Assembly: GCF_000021685.1 (NCBI RefSeq)
Contig: NC_011959.1
Location: 1,842,199-1,906,198, forward strand
Length of the DNA stretch: 64,000 nucleotides
Direction: 5' to 3'
Source of the DNA: Thermomicrobium roseum DSM 5159
Lineage (GTDB): Bacteria; Chloroflexota; Chloroflexia; Thermomicrobiales; Thermomicrobiaceae
Shown here: piece by piece, positions 16,493 through 24,292 of the stretch
Layout: every line of letters begins with the position of its first letter
Numbering within the stretch: position 1 is the first letter of the stretch
The notes under the pieces: generated by a model
The model's database searches: none
What the model was told of the DNA's origin: nothing
Seen by the model: the letters and a program-made list of their open reading frames with translations, nothing else
Made by a program: the position numbers and the translations under genes

Positions 16493-18823
16493 CTACGCTC
16501 GCTGCGCCTCTCGAATCGCCCGCCAGATCTTCTGCGGGGTGAGCGGGATGTCGAGGTGCTCGATCCCGAAGGGGGCCAGGGCATCCATGACCGCGTTGGC
16601 GATGGTCGGGGTGGAGCCGATCGTGGCTGCCTCGCCGATCCCCTTGGCACCCAGCGGGTTGAGCGGGCTCGGTGTCACCGTCTCGTCGGTCACGAAACTC
16701 GGCAGCATGCTCGCCTTGGGGATGGCGTAGTCCATGAGCGTGCCGGTGAGGAGCTGGCCGTTCTCGTCGTAGCGGACCTCTTCCCAGAGGGCCTGGGCGA
16801 TCCCCTGGGCCAAGCCGCCGTGCACCTGGCCCTCGACGAGGAGCGGGTTGATGCGGGGGCCACAGTCATCGACCGCGTAGTACTCGAGGATCTCGACCTC
16901 GCCTGTCTCGGGGAAGACTTCGACCACTGCCACATGCGTCCCGAAGGGGAACAGCACACCCGACGGCGCGTAGTAGTCCGTCGCGACCAAGCCCGGTTCG
17001 ATATCCGGTGGCAAACCGGGGCTATAGGCTGCTCGTGCGATCTCGGCCAGCGTGACGGCACGGTCGGGAGCACCCTTGACGCGGTACTTCCCATCCGCGT
17101 ACTCGACATCCTCGATAGCCGCCTCCAGGAGATGAGCCGCGATGCGGAGCGCCTTCTCGCGAATCCGCTGAGCGGCCAGAAGCATCGCCCCCCCGCCGAC
17201 CGCCAAGCTGCGGCTGCCCATCGTTCCCACGCCTTCGGGGACACTCTGCGTATCGCCGTGGAGAACGACGATCTGGTCGAAGTCGGCACCGATCTCGTCG
17301 GCGATGATCTGGGCCAGTGCTGTCTCCAGCCCCTGACCGTGCGGCGAGGTACCGGTGTAGGCGATCACTGCACCGGTCGGCTCGACGCGGATCGAGGCAC
17401 TCTCGTAGGGGCCGAAGCCACAGATCTCGGTATAGGTGACCAATCCGATGCCGATGAAACGGCCCTGTTGGCAAAGTTCCTGTTGCTTCTGTCGCCACTC
17501 GTGGTAGCGGGAAATCTCCAGCGCCTTGTTCAGGTTCTTCTCGTATTCGGCCGAATCGTAGCGTGCACCCGCCGGCGTTTGGCAAGGGAACTTCTCGGGC
17601 GGGATGTAGTTCAGGCGCCGGACCTCAGCGGGATCCTTGCCGAGCTTGCGGGCCAAGAGGTCCATCATCCGTTCGATGTAGTAGGCCGCCTCGGGTCGAC
17701 CAGCGCCGCGGTAGGCACCGACCGGTGTGGTGTTGGTGAGCACGCTGTAGGTCTCGATCGAGAGATTGGGAATATCGTAGACCCCGACGGACATCATGGC
17801 AGTCAGTCCTGCCAGGAGCAGGAGCTTGGGGTAGGCCCCGAGATCCTGGATCACTTTGGCCCGCAAGCCGAGGATGCGCCCCTCCTTCGTTGCGGCCAGT
17901 TCGTAGTAGGCGACCTGCCCTCGTCCCTGATTTGTCGCCATGAAATGCTCGGAGCGCGTCTCGTACCACTTGACCGGTCGGTGCAGGTGCAGGGCCAGCG
18001 CAGCCAGGATGATGTCTTCCGGATAGGCACCGATCTTGGCACCGAAACCCCCACCGACTTCTGGAGCGATGACGCGCACCTGCCCATGGCTCAAGCCGAG
18101 CGCTTGGGCGAGCGAGTTCCGGTTATTGTGTGGGGCTTGCGTCGATGACCAGACGGTGACACCGCGTGTCAGCGGATCAGGGGCAGCAACCACTGCGCGT
18201 GGCTCCATCGGAACCGAGACGAGGCGTTGCTGGTAAAAACGCTGCTTGACGATGACGTCGGCCTCGGCGAACGCCTTCTCGATATCCCCATGCTGGTGAC
18301 TGGTGTGCATTGCGATATTGTTCTTCACCGTCGCGTGGAGTTGGGGCGCGCCTTCCTTCATCGTTTCTTCAGGATCGACGACCGCGGGCAGTGGCTCGTA
18401 CTCGATCTCGACGGCAGCAGCCGCGTCATAGGCGCGATACCGTTCGGTTGCCAGCACGACGGCGATCGGCTGTCCGACGTAGCGCACGCGGTCGATCGCC
18501 AGGAGCTCGTGCTGCGGTGGACCAGCCTGATCCTCTTGCTGGGCCGGTGCTTCAGCTTCCCCCTCGCCCGCGCCCAACTGGACTGCTCCCTTCAGCCACT
18601 GCTCCAGTTCCTTGTGCGTGATCACCGCGACCACGCCGGGCAGAGCCAAGGCGGGCGAAGGGTCGATCCGCTTGATGATCGCGTGCGGATACGCACTGCG
18701 GACGAACGCCGCGTACAGCATCCCCCCGAGCTGAAGATCATCGACGTATTGTGACGAGCCGGTGATGAGCCGCGGGTCTTCCTTGCGACGGACACGTGCC
18801 CCGACCATTCGAGTGAGTACCAT
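16493..18823 (-). CDS. Xanthine dehydrogenase family molybdopterin-binding subunit (form II CoxL-like), copy B
   Basis: This 776-residue paralogue of copy A has the same architecture: MVGARVRRKEDPRLITGSSQ at the N-terminus, AYRGAGR (about 17696-17716) as the form II active-site loop, and GAKGIGEAATIG with the catalytic Glu near the end. The first 150 residues differ clearly from copy A and include an insertion rich in Gly/Glu/Gln after the ITHKELEQWLKG segment. Central and C-terminal DNA tracts are almost identical to copy A. GGAAGGGG precedes the ATG. It has its own terminator and a promoter candidate at 18893-18922. No small or medium subunit gene lies nearby. Confidence 0.9.
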   Translation of the reverse strand: MVLTRMVGARVRRKEDPRLITGSSQYVDDLQLGGMLYAAFVRSAYPHAIIKRIDPSPALALPGVVAVITHKELEQWLKGAVQLGAGEGEAEAPAQQEDQAGPPQHELLAIDRVRYVGQPIAVVLATERYRAYDAAAAVEIEYEPLPAVVDPEETMKEGAPQLHATVKNNIAMHTSHQHGDIEKAFAEADVIVKQRFYQQRLVSVPMEPRAVVAAPDPLTRGVTVWSSTQAPHNNRNSLAQALGLSHGQVRVIAPEVGGGFGAKIGAYPEDIILAALALHLHRPVKWYETRSEHFMATNQGRGQVAYYELAATKEGRILGLRAKVIQDLGAYPKLLLLAGLTAMMSVGVYDIPNLSIETYSVLTNTTPVGAYRGAGRPEAAYYIERMMDLLARKLGKDPAEVRRLNYIPPEKFPCQTPAGARYDSAEYEKNLNKALEISRYHEWRQKQQELCQQGRFIGIGLVTYTEICGFGPYESASIRVEPTGAVIAYTGTSPHGQGLETALAQIIADEIGADFDQIVVLHGDTQSVPEGVGTMGSRSLAVGGGAMLLAAQRIREKALRIAAHLLEAAIEDVEYADGKYRVKGAPDRAVTLAEIARAAYSPGLPPDIEPGLVATDYYAPSGVLFPFGTHVAVVEVFPETGEVEILEYYAVDDCGPRINPLLVEGQVHGGLAQGIAQALWEEVRYDENGQLLTGTLMDYAIPKASMLPSFVTDETVTPSPLNPLGAKGIGEAATIGSTPTIANAVMDALAPFGIEHLDIPLTPQKIWRAIREAQRA

Positions 18824-18892
18824 CACCGAACCCCTTCCCGACTGCTGTTCCCTTCTGCCGACGGTTCTGCGTCGTGCGAATCGCTCGGTCTC

Positions 18893-18922
18893 ATTGTCAG
18901 TCCTGAAGTACCCGTTCGTCAA
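18893..18922 (-). promoter_or_regulatory. Promoter candidate for CoxL-like copy B
   Basis: TTGACG (minus strand, 18917-18922) and GACAAT (18893-18898) are separated by 18 nt, 70 nt upstream of the copy B ATG and within the gap after the methyltransferase gene. The -35 is near consensus; the -10 matches four of six positions. Confidence 0.45.
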
Positions 18923-18948
18923 GAGGGAAGGTCGAGATTGCCGAACGG

Positions 18949-19749
18949 TCACTCGTCTCTCTCGTCACGTGCGATCGCGACGAGATCGATCGCTTGTGCC
19001 AGATCACCTGCTGCGATGCGGAAGTCGTCGATGCCGATGGTGGTGACGAGTTCGCGCTGGCGCTGGTTGAGCCAATGGCGGACGGCGAGCGTACCGACTG
19101 CGTGCAGGAACGCGCGGAGTTCGGTCGGTAGATGCCGGTGCAACCCGAACCGATCGAGGCGAAGAATGCGCTCGACGAGTCGGCGATTGGCTGTGCGGTA
19201 GGCGAGGACCCGCGTGCTCGGGAACACCCCCAGGAGGTCGACTCGCGGAAAGATGCTGGTGACCAGCGCTCGCAGGCTCGCTTCGTCGTATTCCCGGGCG
19301 TGGTGGGGGTTCAGCCCACTGAAAACGGCTGGCCGATTGGGAGTCGTGAGGATCAGGCGCCCCCCAGGAACGAGGACGCGACGTGCCTCGCGGAGGAGGC
19401 ATTCCGGATCCGGCAGGTGCTCGAGAACCTGGAAACAGCAGATGAGCTGGAACGAGGCGGCACGGAACGGGAGGCGTTCAGCCGAGGCACGAACCCAGGT
19501 GAGGTTCGCGGCCGGATACCGGCGACGTGCGTGCTCGAGCGTGGGGAGATCGAGGTCGAGGCCGATGACCAGCCGAGCAGTTCGGGCCAGTTCAGCTGTC
19601 CCGTATCCCTCTCCACAACCGATGTCGAGCACGGACGCACCAGTGGCCAGCTGGCTCACCCAGCGGTACGCTGCCAGGCTTTGCCAATAGGTAACGCGCA
19701 GAGCCCAACTTTTCGGCGTTACACGTTCCGTGGTTGGTCGCCGGATCAT
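18949..19749 (-). CDS. Class I SAM-dependent methyltransferase
   Basis: The 266-residue protein has a Methyltransf_11-type domain: SAM-binding motif I VLDIGCGEGYGTAELA at about residues 40-55, acidic LDLDLPTLEHA, then FQLICCFQVLEHLPDPECLLREARRVLVPGGRLILTTPN as motifs II-III, typical of small-molecule or lipid methyltransferases. The C-terminal 100 residues are not recognised. The acceptor substrate is unknown. It is divergent from the VOC gene, with about 80 nt between starts. The ATG is the first in frame and no better start is seen. Confidence 0.87.
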   Translation of the reverse strand: MIRRPTTERVTPKSWALRVTYWQSLAAYRWVSQLATGASVLDIGCGEGYGTAELARTARLVIGLDLDLPTLEHARRRYPAANLTWVRASAERLPFRAASFQLICCFQVLEHLPDPECLLREARRVLVPGGRLILTTPNRPAVFSGLNPHHAREYDEASLRALVTSIFPRVDLLGVFPSTRVLAYRTANRRLVERILRLDRFGLHRHLPTELRAFLHAVGTLAVRHWLNQRQRELVTTIGIDDFRIAAGDLAQAIDLVAIARDERDE

Positions 19750-19829
19750 CGCGGATTGTCCTCTCTCGTGAGCCAGGTCACCGGGCTGCTATCCTTGCCG
19801 GCGGCATCATGGAGCGAAAGGAGTCAACA

Positions 19830-20717
19830 GTGTCGGATTTCGTTTTGCCAGCGAGCACCTGGCTCGGACCGGTGACGTTACGTGTCGCCGACGCGGAACT
19901 CGTCAGTCGTTTCTATGCTGGCATGCTCGGCTATGCTGTCCAGCCCCTGAGCGATCGCCTGTTGGCTGTTCTGCCGCCTGATTCCTCGATACCGCATTTC
20001 CTCCTCGAATGGGATCCGGCGGCTCCACCCCGACCGGAGCGTGCTCCTGGTCTCTACCACGCAGCGGTCCTCTTGCCTGCCCGTGTGGAGTTGGCTCGCA
20101 TTCTCCGGCATCTCGTCGAATATCGCTGGCCACTGGCTGGCGCGTCCGATCATGGTGTGAGCGAGGCCCTCTACCTCTCCGATCCTGAAGGGAATGGGCT
20201 GGAGATCTATGCTGATCGGCCGCGCGAACAGTGGCCGCGCTCGCCGCGCGAGGTCGTGGCCATGACGACCGTGCCCTTGGACGTGCGCGACCTCCTGCGC
20301 GAGCTCGAGGCGAGTCCGGATTCCTGGCGACACATGCCAGCGACGGCCCGGATCGGGCATGTGCACCTCCAGGTTTCCAGCCTCGAACTGGCCGAGCGCT
20401 TCTACGTCGAGCTGCTCGGGTTCGAGGTTACCCAGCGCTCCTACCCCGGGGCGCTCTTCGTCGCTGCCGGCGGCTATCACCATCATCTTGGCCTCAACAT
20501 CTGGCACAGCCGTCGCGCTGATCCCGCACCGCCAGGATGCCGTGGCCTCGTTCGCTTCGCGGTCGTCGTGCCGGAGCGTGCCGCCTGGGAAACGGTGCTC
20601 GAACGCTTGCAGCGAGCCCACCGCCCGATCGAGCGTGGCTTGCAAGGTCCACTCGGCGAGGGAGCCCGCACGCGCGACTACGACGATCTGGAAGTCGAGC
20701 TCTGGACGCCGGCCTGA
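19830..20717 (+). CDS. Two-domain VOC protein, CatE-type extradiol dioxygenase-like
   Basis: The 295-residue product has two glyoxalase/vicinal-oxygen-chelate domains (about residues 8-140 and 170-290). In the C-terminal domain the likely iron ligands are visible: His in IGHVHLQVSSLELAERFY, His in GGYHHHLGLNIW, and Glu in DDLEVELW. This matches catechol-2,3-dioxygenase-like CatE proteins, which cleave aromatic diols, but the substrate is not known. The GTG at 19830 was chosen because AAAGGAG lies about 7 nt before it; an ATG seven codons upstream overlaps that ribosome site. It converges on the M42 peptidase gene with a 6 nt gap. Confidence 0.83.
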   Translation: MSDFVLPASTWLGPVTLRVADAELVSRFYAGMLGYAVQPLSDRLLAVLPPDSSIPHFLLEWDPAAPPRPERAPGLYHAAVLLPARVELARILRHLVEYRWPLAGASDHGVSEALYLSDPEGNGLEIYADRPREQWPRSPREVVAMTTVPLDVRDLLRELEASPDSWRHMPATARIGHVHLQVSSLELAERFYVELLGFEVTQRSYPGALFVAAGGYHHHLGLNIWHSRRADPAPPGCRGLVRFAVVVPERAAWETVLERLQRAHRPIERGLQGPLGEGARTRDYDDLEVELWTPA

Positions 20718-20723
20718 GTGCGC

Positions 20724-21785
20724 TCACTGCCGGCGGAAATCTGGGCTCGATCCGAGGTCCCGGACGAAGCGAGCGATGAGGCGGATCGCGGCGTCGAGGT
20801 CGTCCAGGCTCACTAACTCGTTCGGCGAGTGCATGTAGCGGTTGGGAACCGAGACGAGCCCGCAAGGAATACCGGCCCGCGCCGGCGCGATGGCATCCGC
20901 ATCGGTCCCGGTCCGGGTCGGAGCAGCGGAGAGCGTGACTGTGATCCCTTCCGCTTCGGCTGCCGCCAACAAGCGCTCGAAGACGAGTGGATGAACCATC
21001 GAGCCGCGGTCCAGGACGGGACCCCCGCCGATACGGACGTCGCCGCCGCCCCGCTTGTCGGCATCCGGATGATCGGTCGCGTGCGTCACGTCGATGACGA
21101 TCGCCACGATCGGTTCCAGCCTAAAGGCGGCTGCCCGCGCACCGAGGAAGCTGATCTCTTCCTGCGTCGCAGCGAGCGCAACGACATCCAGGGGCGGGCG
21201 CTCAGCGGCGAGCGCCCGCAGCGCCTCCAGCGCGATGAAGGCACCCATCCGGTTGTCCAGCCCACGCGCCACCAGCCGGCCGTTCCGCAATTCGATGGGC
21301 GGTTGCTCGATGACGATCGGGTCACCGACCCGGACGACTTCTCGTGCCTCGTTGCCATCGCGCGCACCGATATCGATCCACAGATCCTTGATTCGGCTTG
21401 CACGCCCCTTTTCTTCCTCCGACAGCAGGTGCGCTGGTTTGCGCCCGATGACGCCGAGGATCGGGCCTTGTCTGGTGAGGATGCGGACTCGTTGCCCGGT
21501 CAAGATCTGGTCATCCCAGCCGCCGATGGCGCGGAACCAGAGGAATCCCTGGTCGTCGATGTGGGTGACCATGAGTCCGATCTCGTCGATATGGCCTTCG
21601 ATGAGGACGGTCGGGGTGTCCGCCCTCAAGCGGGCGTAGCTGTTGCCGTTGTGATCGACCCAGACGTCATCGGCGAAGCAGCTGGCTTCCTCGCGCCAGA
21701 TGCGCGCTGCCGCTTCCTCGAAACCGGAGGGGCTGGGGGCCTCCAGCAACCGCAGCAAGAACGATTTCTGCTCGTCGCGCAGCAT
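20724..21785 (-). CDS. M42 family metallopeptidase (glutamyl aminopeptidase/deblocking aminopeptidase type)
   Basis: This 353-residue dinuclear zinc exopeptidase has the M42 set of residues: His in IEGHIDEIG, Asp in RGLDNRMGAF, the Glu pair in ATQEEISFLGA, Asp in VIDVTHATD and the final His in NRYMHSPNE. Family members form large tetrahedral aminopeptidases common in thermophiles and trim peptides in the cytoplasm. It lies 10 nt downstream of the 2-hydroxyacid dehydrogenase gene on the same strand, probably cotranscribed with it. Confidence 0.92.
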   Translation of the reverse strand: MLRDEQKSFLLRLLEAPSPSGFEEAAARIWREEASCFADDVWVDHNGNSYARLRADTPTVLIEGHIDEIGLMVTHIDDQGFLWFRAIGGWDDQILTGQRVRILTRQGPILGVIGRKPAHLLSEEEKGRASRIKDLWIDIGARDGNEAREVVRVGDPIVIEQPPIELRNGRLVARGLDNRMGAFIALEALRALAAERPPLDVVALAATQEEISFLGARAAAFRLEPIVAIVIDVTHATDHPDADKRGGGDVRIGGGPVLDRGSMVHPLVFERLLAAAEAEGITVTLSAAPTRTGTDADAIAPARAGIPCGLVSVPNRYMHSPNELVSLDDLDAAIRLIARFVRDLGSSPDFRRQ

Positions 21786-21795
21786 CCCTGCCTCC

Positions 21796-22770
21796 TCAGT
21801 TGCCGATACGAACGTCCGTATTGACCTGATGGTGCGGTGGTCGTCCGTTCAACACGTTGCAGACGTTCGTCAAAGCGAGATAGAGTGTCCGCTCGCGTGC
21901 CTCCTCGGTCGAGCCGCCGAGGTGCGGCGTCATGACGACATTCTCGAACTCGACGAACGGATTATCGCGAATCGGCTCGACCTCGAAGACGTCCAGACCG
22001 GCCCCAGCGATCTGACCGCGGCGCAGAGCCTCGACCAGTGCCGATTGCTTGACGACCGGGCCGCGGGCCAGGTTGATGAGGAAGGCGGTCGGCTTCATGA
22101 GCGAGAGGGCTCGCTCGTCGATCAGGTACCGGGTATCCGGAGTGAGCGGGACATGGAGCGAGACGAAGTCCGACTCGCGGAGGAGCTTCTCGAGTGGGAC
22201 ATAGCTGATCTCGTGGGCATTGGCGAACGTGGTATCCCAAACGATATCGTGTGCAAGGACGCGCATCCCGAACCCGCGACCGAGCAGTGCGACCGCGCGG
22301 CCAGCCCGACCCAGACCGATGACGCCGAGCGTCTTTCCCCACAACTCTACCCCGAAATAGGGCTCCCAGCGACCCTCGCGCATCAGTCGGTCCGAGCGAT
22401 GGATCCCACGCGCCAGCGCGAGCATGAGCCCGAAGGCGAGTTCGGCGACCGAATGCTCGTTGGCACCGTGGCAGTTGGCGACGACGATGCCGCGCCGGGT
22501 CGCCTCGGCAACGTCGATGTTGTCGAAGCCGACGCCGCTCGTGCTGATCACCTTGAGCCGGTTCGCGTGGGCGAGGACGCGTGCCGTGATCGGCTCGAGT
22601 CCCACGACCAAGCCGTCGACGTCACGGACCAACTCGCACAGCTGCTCCTCGTCGACCGGATAGCGAATCTCCTTCTCGACGAAACGGCAACCGCGCTCTT
22701 CGAGAAAACGCGCGATCTCCTCGCGCGCCGAGAAATACTTCCACGTCAGAACCAGAACATCCTTCCCCAT
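21796..22770 (-). CDS. D-isomer-specific 2-hydroxyacid dehydrogenase (phosphoglycerate dehydrogenase-like)
   Basis: This 324-residue NAD-dependent dehydrogenase has the catalytic Arg-Glu-His set in NLARGPVV, GLDVFEVEP and TPHLGGSTEEA, and the nucleotide-binding glycine motif GVIGLGRAGRAVA. ISTSGVGFDNID and NCHGANEHSVAELAFGLM are typical of phosphoglycerate dehydrogenase relatives. It lacks the C-terminal ACT domain of full-length SerA, so it may act in serine synthesis or on another 2-hydroxyacid. The ATG at 22770 fits the fold; in-frame ATGs lie 9 and 17 codons upstream. It is divergent from the YggT gene. Confidence 0.87.
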   Translation of the reverse strand: MGKDVLVLTWKYFSAREEIARFLEERGCRFVEKEIRYPVDEEQLCELVRDVDGLVVGLEPITARVLAHANRLKVISTSGVGFDNIDVAEATRRGIVVANCHGANEHSVAELAFGLMLALARGIHRSDRLMREGRWEPYFGVELWGKTLGVIGLGRAGRAVALLGRGFGMRVLAHDIVWDTTFANAHEISYVPLEKLLRESDFVSLHVPLTPDTRYLIDERALSLMKPTAFLINLARGPVVKQSALVEALRRGQIAGAGLDVFEVEPIRDNPFVEFENVVMTPHLGGSTEEARERTLYLALTNVCNVLNGRPPHHQVNTDVRIGN

Positions 22771-22913
22771 TGTCGGCTGCTGTTCCCTTCCGCTCATCGG
22801 ACAGCACTTCCGTCGGCACACCCGCGCTATTCTACGCGAAACGACTCGATTTGACGCTGGCCTCGCTGGGGAGTACGCTTGAGCAAGTTGAGAGAACTGG
22901 AGGATTCCAAACT

Positions 22914-23168
22914 GTGACGCTGGTTCTGAACGTGCTCCTCACATTCCTCTCTGTCATGCAGTTCGCCATCATCGCTCGGGCGATCCTCTCCTGGTTCGAT
23001 CCAGGAGCTCGCTGGCCGATCTCCCAGATCCTGCTCCAGATCACCGAGCCGATCATCGCACCGATCCGCCGCGTCATGCCCCGCACCGGCTTCATCGATT
23101 TCTCGCCGCTCGTCGCCCTGTTGCTGATCTATCTCTTGCGCATGATGCTCGTCAACGCGGTTTCCTGA
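22914..23168 (+). CDS. YggT family membrane protein
   Basis: This 84-residue integral membrane protein has two hydrophobic helices and the family signature AIIARAILSWFDPGA, then ISQILLQITEPIIAPIRRVMP, and IDFSPLVALLLIYLLR in the second helix. YggT proteins are linked to cell division and osmotic tolerance, but their mechanism is unclear. The GTG at 22914 was chosen because GGAGG lies about 10 nt before it and the family begins here. The last 17 nt overlap the convergent DUF917 gene. Confidence 0.85.
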   Translation: MTLVLNVLLTFLSVMQFAIIARAILSWFDPGARWPISQILLQITEPIIAPIRRVMPRTGFIDFSPLVALLLIYLLRMMLVNAVS

Positions 23169-24288
23169 GCGCATCAGCGCGTCGCTCGGCCGCGATGCGG
23201 TCTCCCCCGTAGAGGCCCGGTAACGGACGGTACACGACGTCGCGATAGCCGAAGGCCTGTGGCCCGACCACCGCGAGTGCCTCCGGTGTCCGCAGCAGTG
23301 TTGGTGCTGGGATACCGAGGACCACGACGCGCAGGCCGTAGCGAACCACCTCGGTCGTGACTGGTTCGGCTGTCTCCTGATCGACGAGACAGATGAGGTC
23401 CGGGACGACCGCGAGGACTTCACCGTCGCGGCGAGCGATCAAGTTCTCGTTCTGGAAATCGATGCGGAGTTCGCTCCCACGGTCCTCGGCGAGCCCCTCG
23501 AGCCGAACGACCCCCCGGGCGAACCCGGCGGCTAACCGGCGCTCCACGTCGATCACCTTGCCGCGGAAGAGGACGCACCCACCGGTGACCGCGAGCGCTG
23601 CGGCGATCGGGTCATGGTGCTCGCGGCGGGCTCGGAGCACTGCCTCCCCGAGTCGAAGGGCCAACGTCACCGTGTAGGGAATCACGGTCCGGCGCAGGTC
23701 CGCCCCGCTCATGGCGGGAAAGGCGAAGCCGGCTGCCCCGCCCATCTGAACGGTGACGGCCCGAGCGTAGCGTTCCAGCGTCACGGCGTCCTGCAGCCAG
23801 GGAAAGACGACGAGGTTGTGAAAGATATCGGCCAAGGCCGCCGGTGTCGCGGGGACTCCGTAAATCGCGAAGGTATCCATCTGGAGTTCCGGGAAGGCGC
23901 GTCCCATCCCGTCACCGTCCACCACTGGCAGATCAGCGAGGGCCGCGACGGCCATCGGCCGGAGCGCGTTCGCTCCCCCGATCTCCCCCGGAACGAGATG
24001 GGTCGCGCGCCGGCCGAGGTGCGCCTCCAGCGCGCGCAAGGCTGCCAGTGGTTCGTCGCCGCGATGGATCCGCTCGATGCCGATCGTCGGTGCACCCATT
24101 CCCCCGACCGAGACGACCAAGGCATCGTCTGGAACGTCTTCGGGAGAAACGATGGTGACGCGTCGTCCTTCCCGCAGCAAGCGCCGGACATAGAGCTTGC
24201 CGTAATAGGGATTGCCGCCTCCGCCGGTACCTAAGATGCCTGCCCCGATGGTGATGGCCTCCAGCTTCTCCTCGTCCAACTCCCACAT
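23152..24288 (-). CDS. DUF917 family protein
   Basis: This 378-residue protein has the DUF917 pattern, with an early GAGILGTGGGGNPYYGKL, then GGMGAPTIGIERI, VPGEIGGANALRPMAVAA and PVVDGDGMGRAFPELQM. DUF917 proteins are usually encoded beside hydantoinase/oxoprolinase proteins and are thought to act with them, but no activity is established here. The ATG lies 4 nt after the stop of the hyuA-like gene, with GAGGAGG just before, so the two are coupled. The C-terminus overlaps the convergent yggT gene by 17 nt. Confidence 0.88.
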   Translation of the reverse strand: MWELDEEKLEAITIGAGILGTGGGGNPYYGKLYVRRLLREGRRVTIVSPEDVPDDALVVSVGGMGAPTIGIERIHRGDEPLAALRALEAHLGRRATHLVPGEIGGANALRPMAVAALADLPVVDGDGMGRAFPELQMDTFAIYGVPATPAALADIFHNLVVFPWLQDAVTLERYARAVTVQMGGAAGFAFPAMSGADLRRTVIPYTVTLALRLGEAVLRARREHHDPIAAALAVTGGCVLFRGKVIDVERRLAAGFARGVVRLEGLAEDRGSELRIDFQNENLIARRDGEVLAVVPDLICLVDQETAEPVTTEVVRYGLRVVVLGIPAPTLLRTPEALAVVGPQAFGYRDVVYRPLPGLYGGDRIAAERRADALRKPR

Positions 24289-24292
24289 CACC

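Noticed and set aside
14196..18148. Long plus-strand frames (580-587 codons) opposite the CoxL-like genes
   Set aside because: They mirror the third-position GC pattern of the real minus-strand genes and have no recognisable motifs; both occur at the same relative place because the two genes are paralogues.
14007..18823. Calling the two CoxL-like genes carbon monoxide dehydrogenase
   Set aside because: The active-site loop is AYRGAGR (form II), not AYRCSFR, and no CoxS/CoxM genes accompany them, so CO oxidation is not supported.
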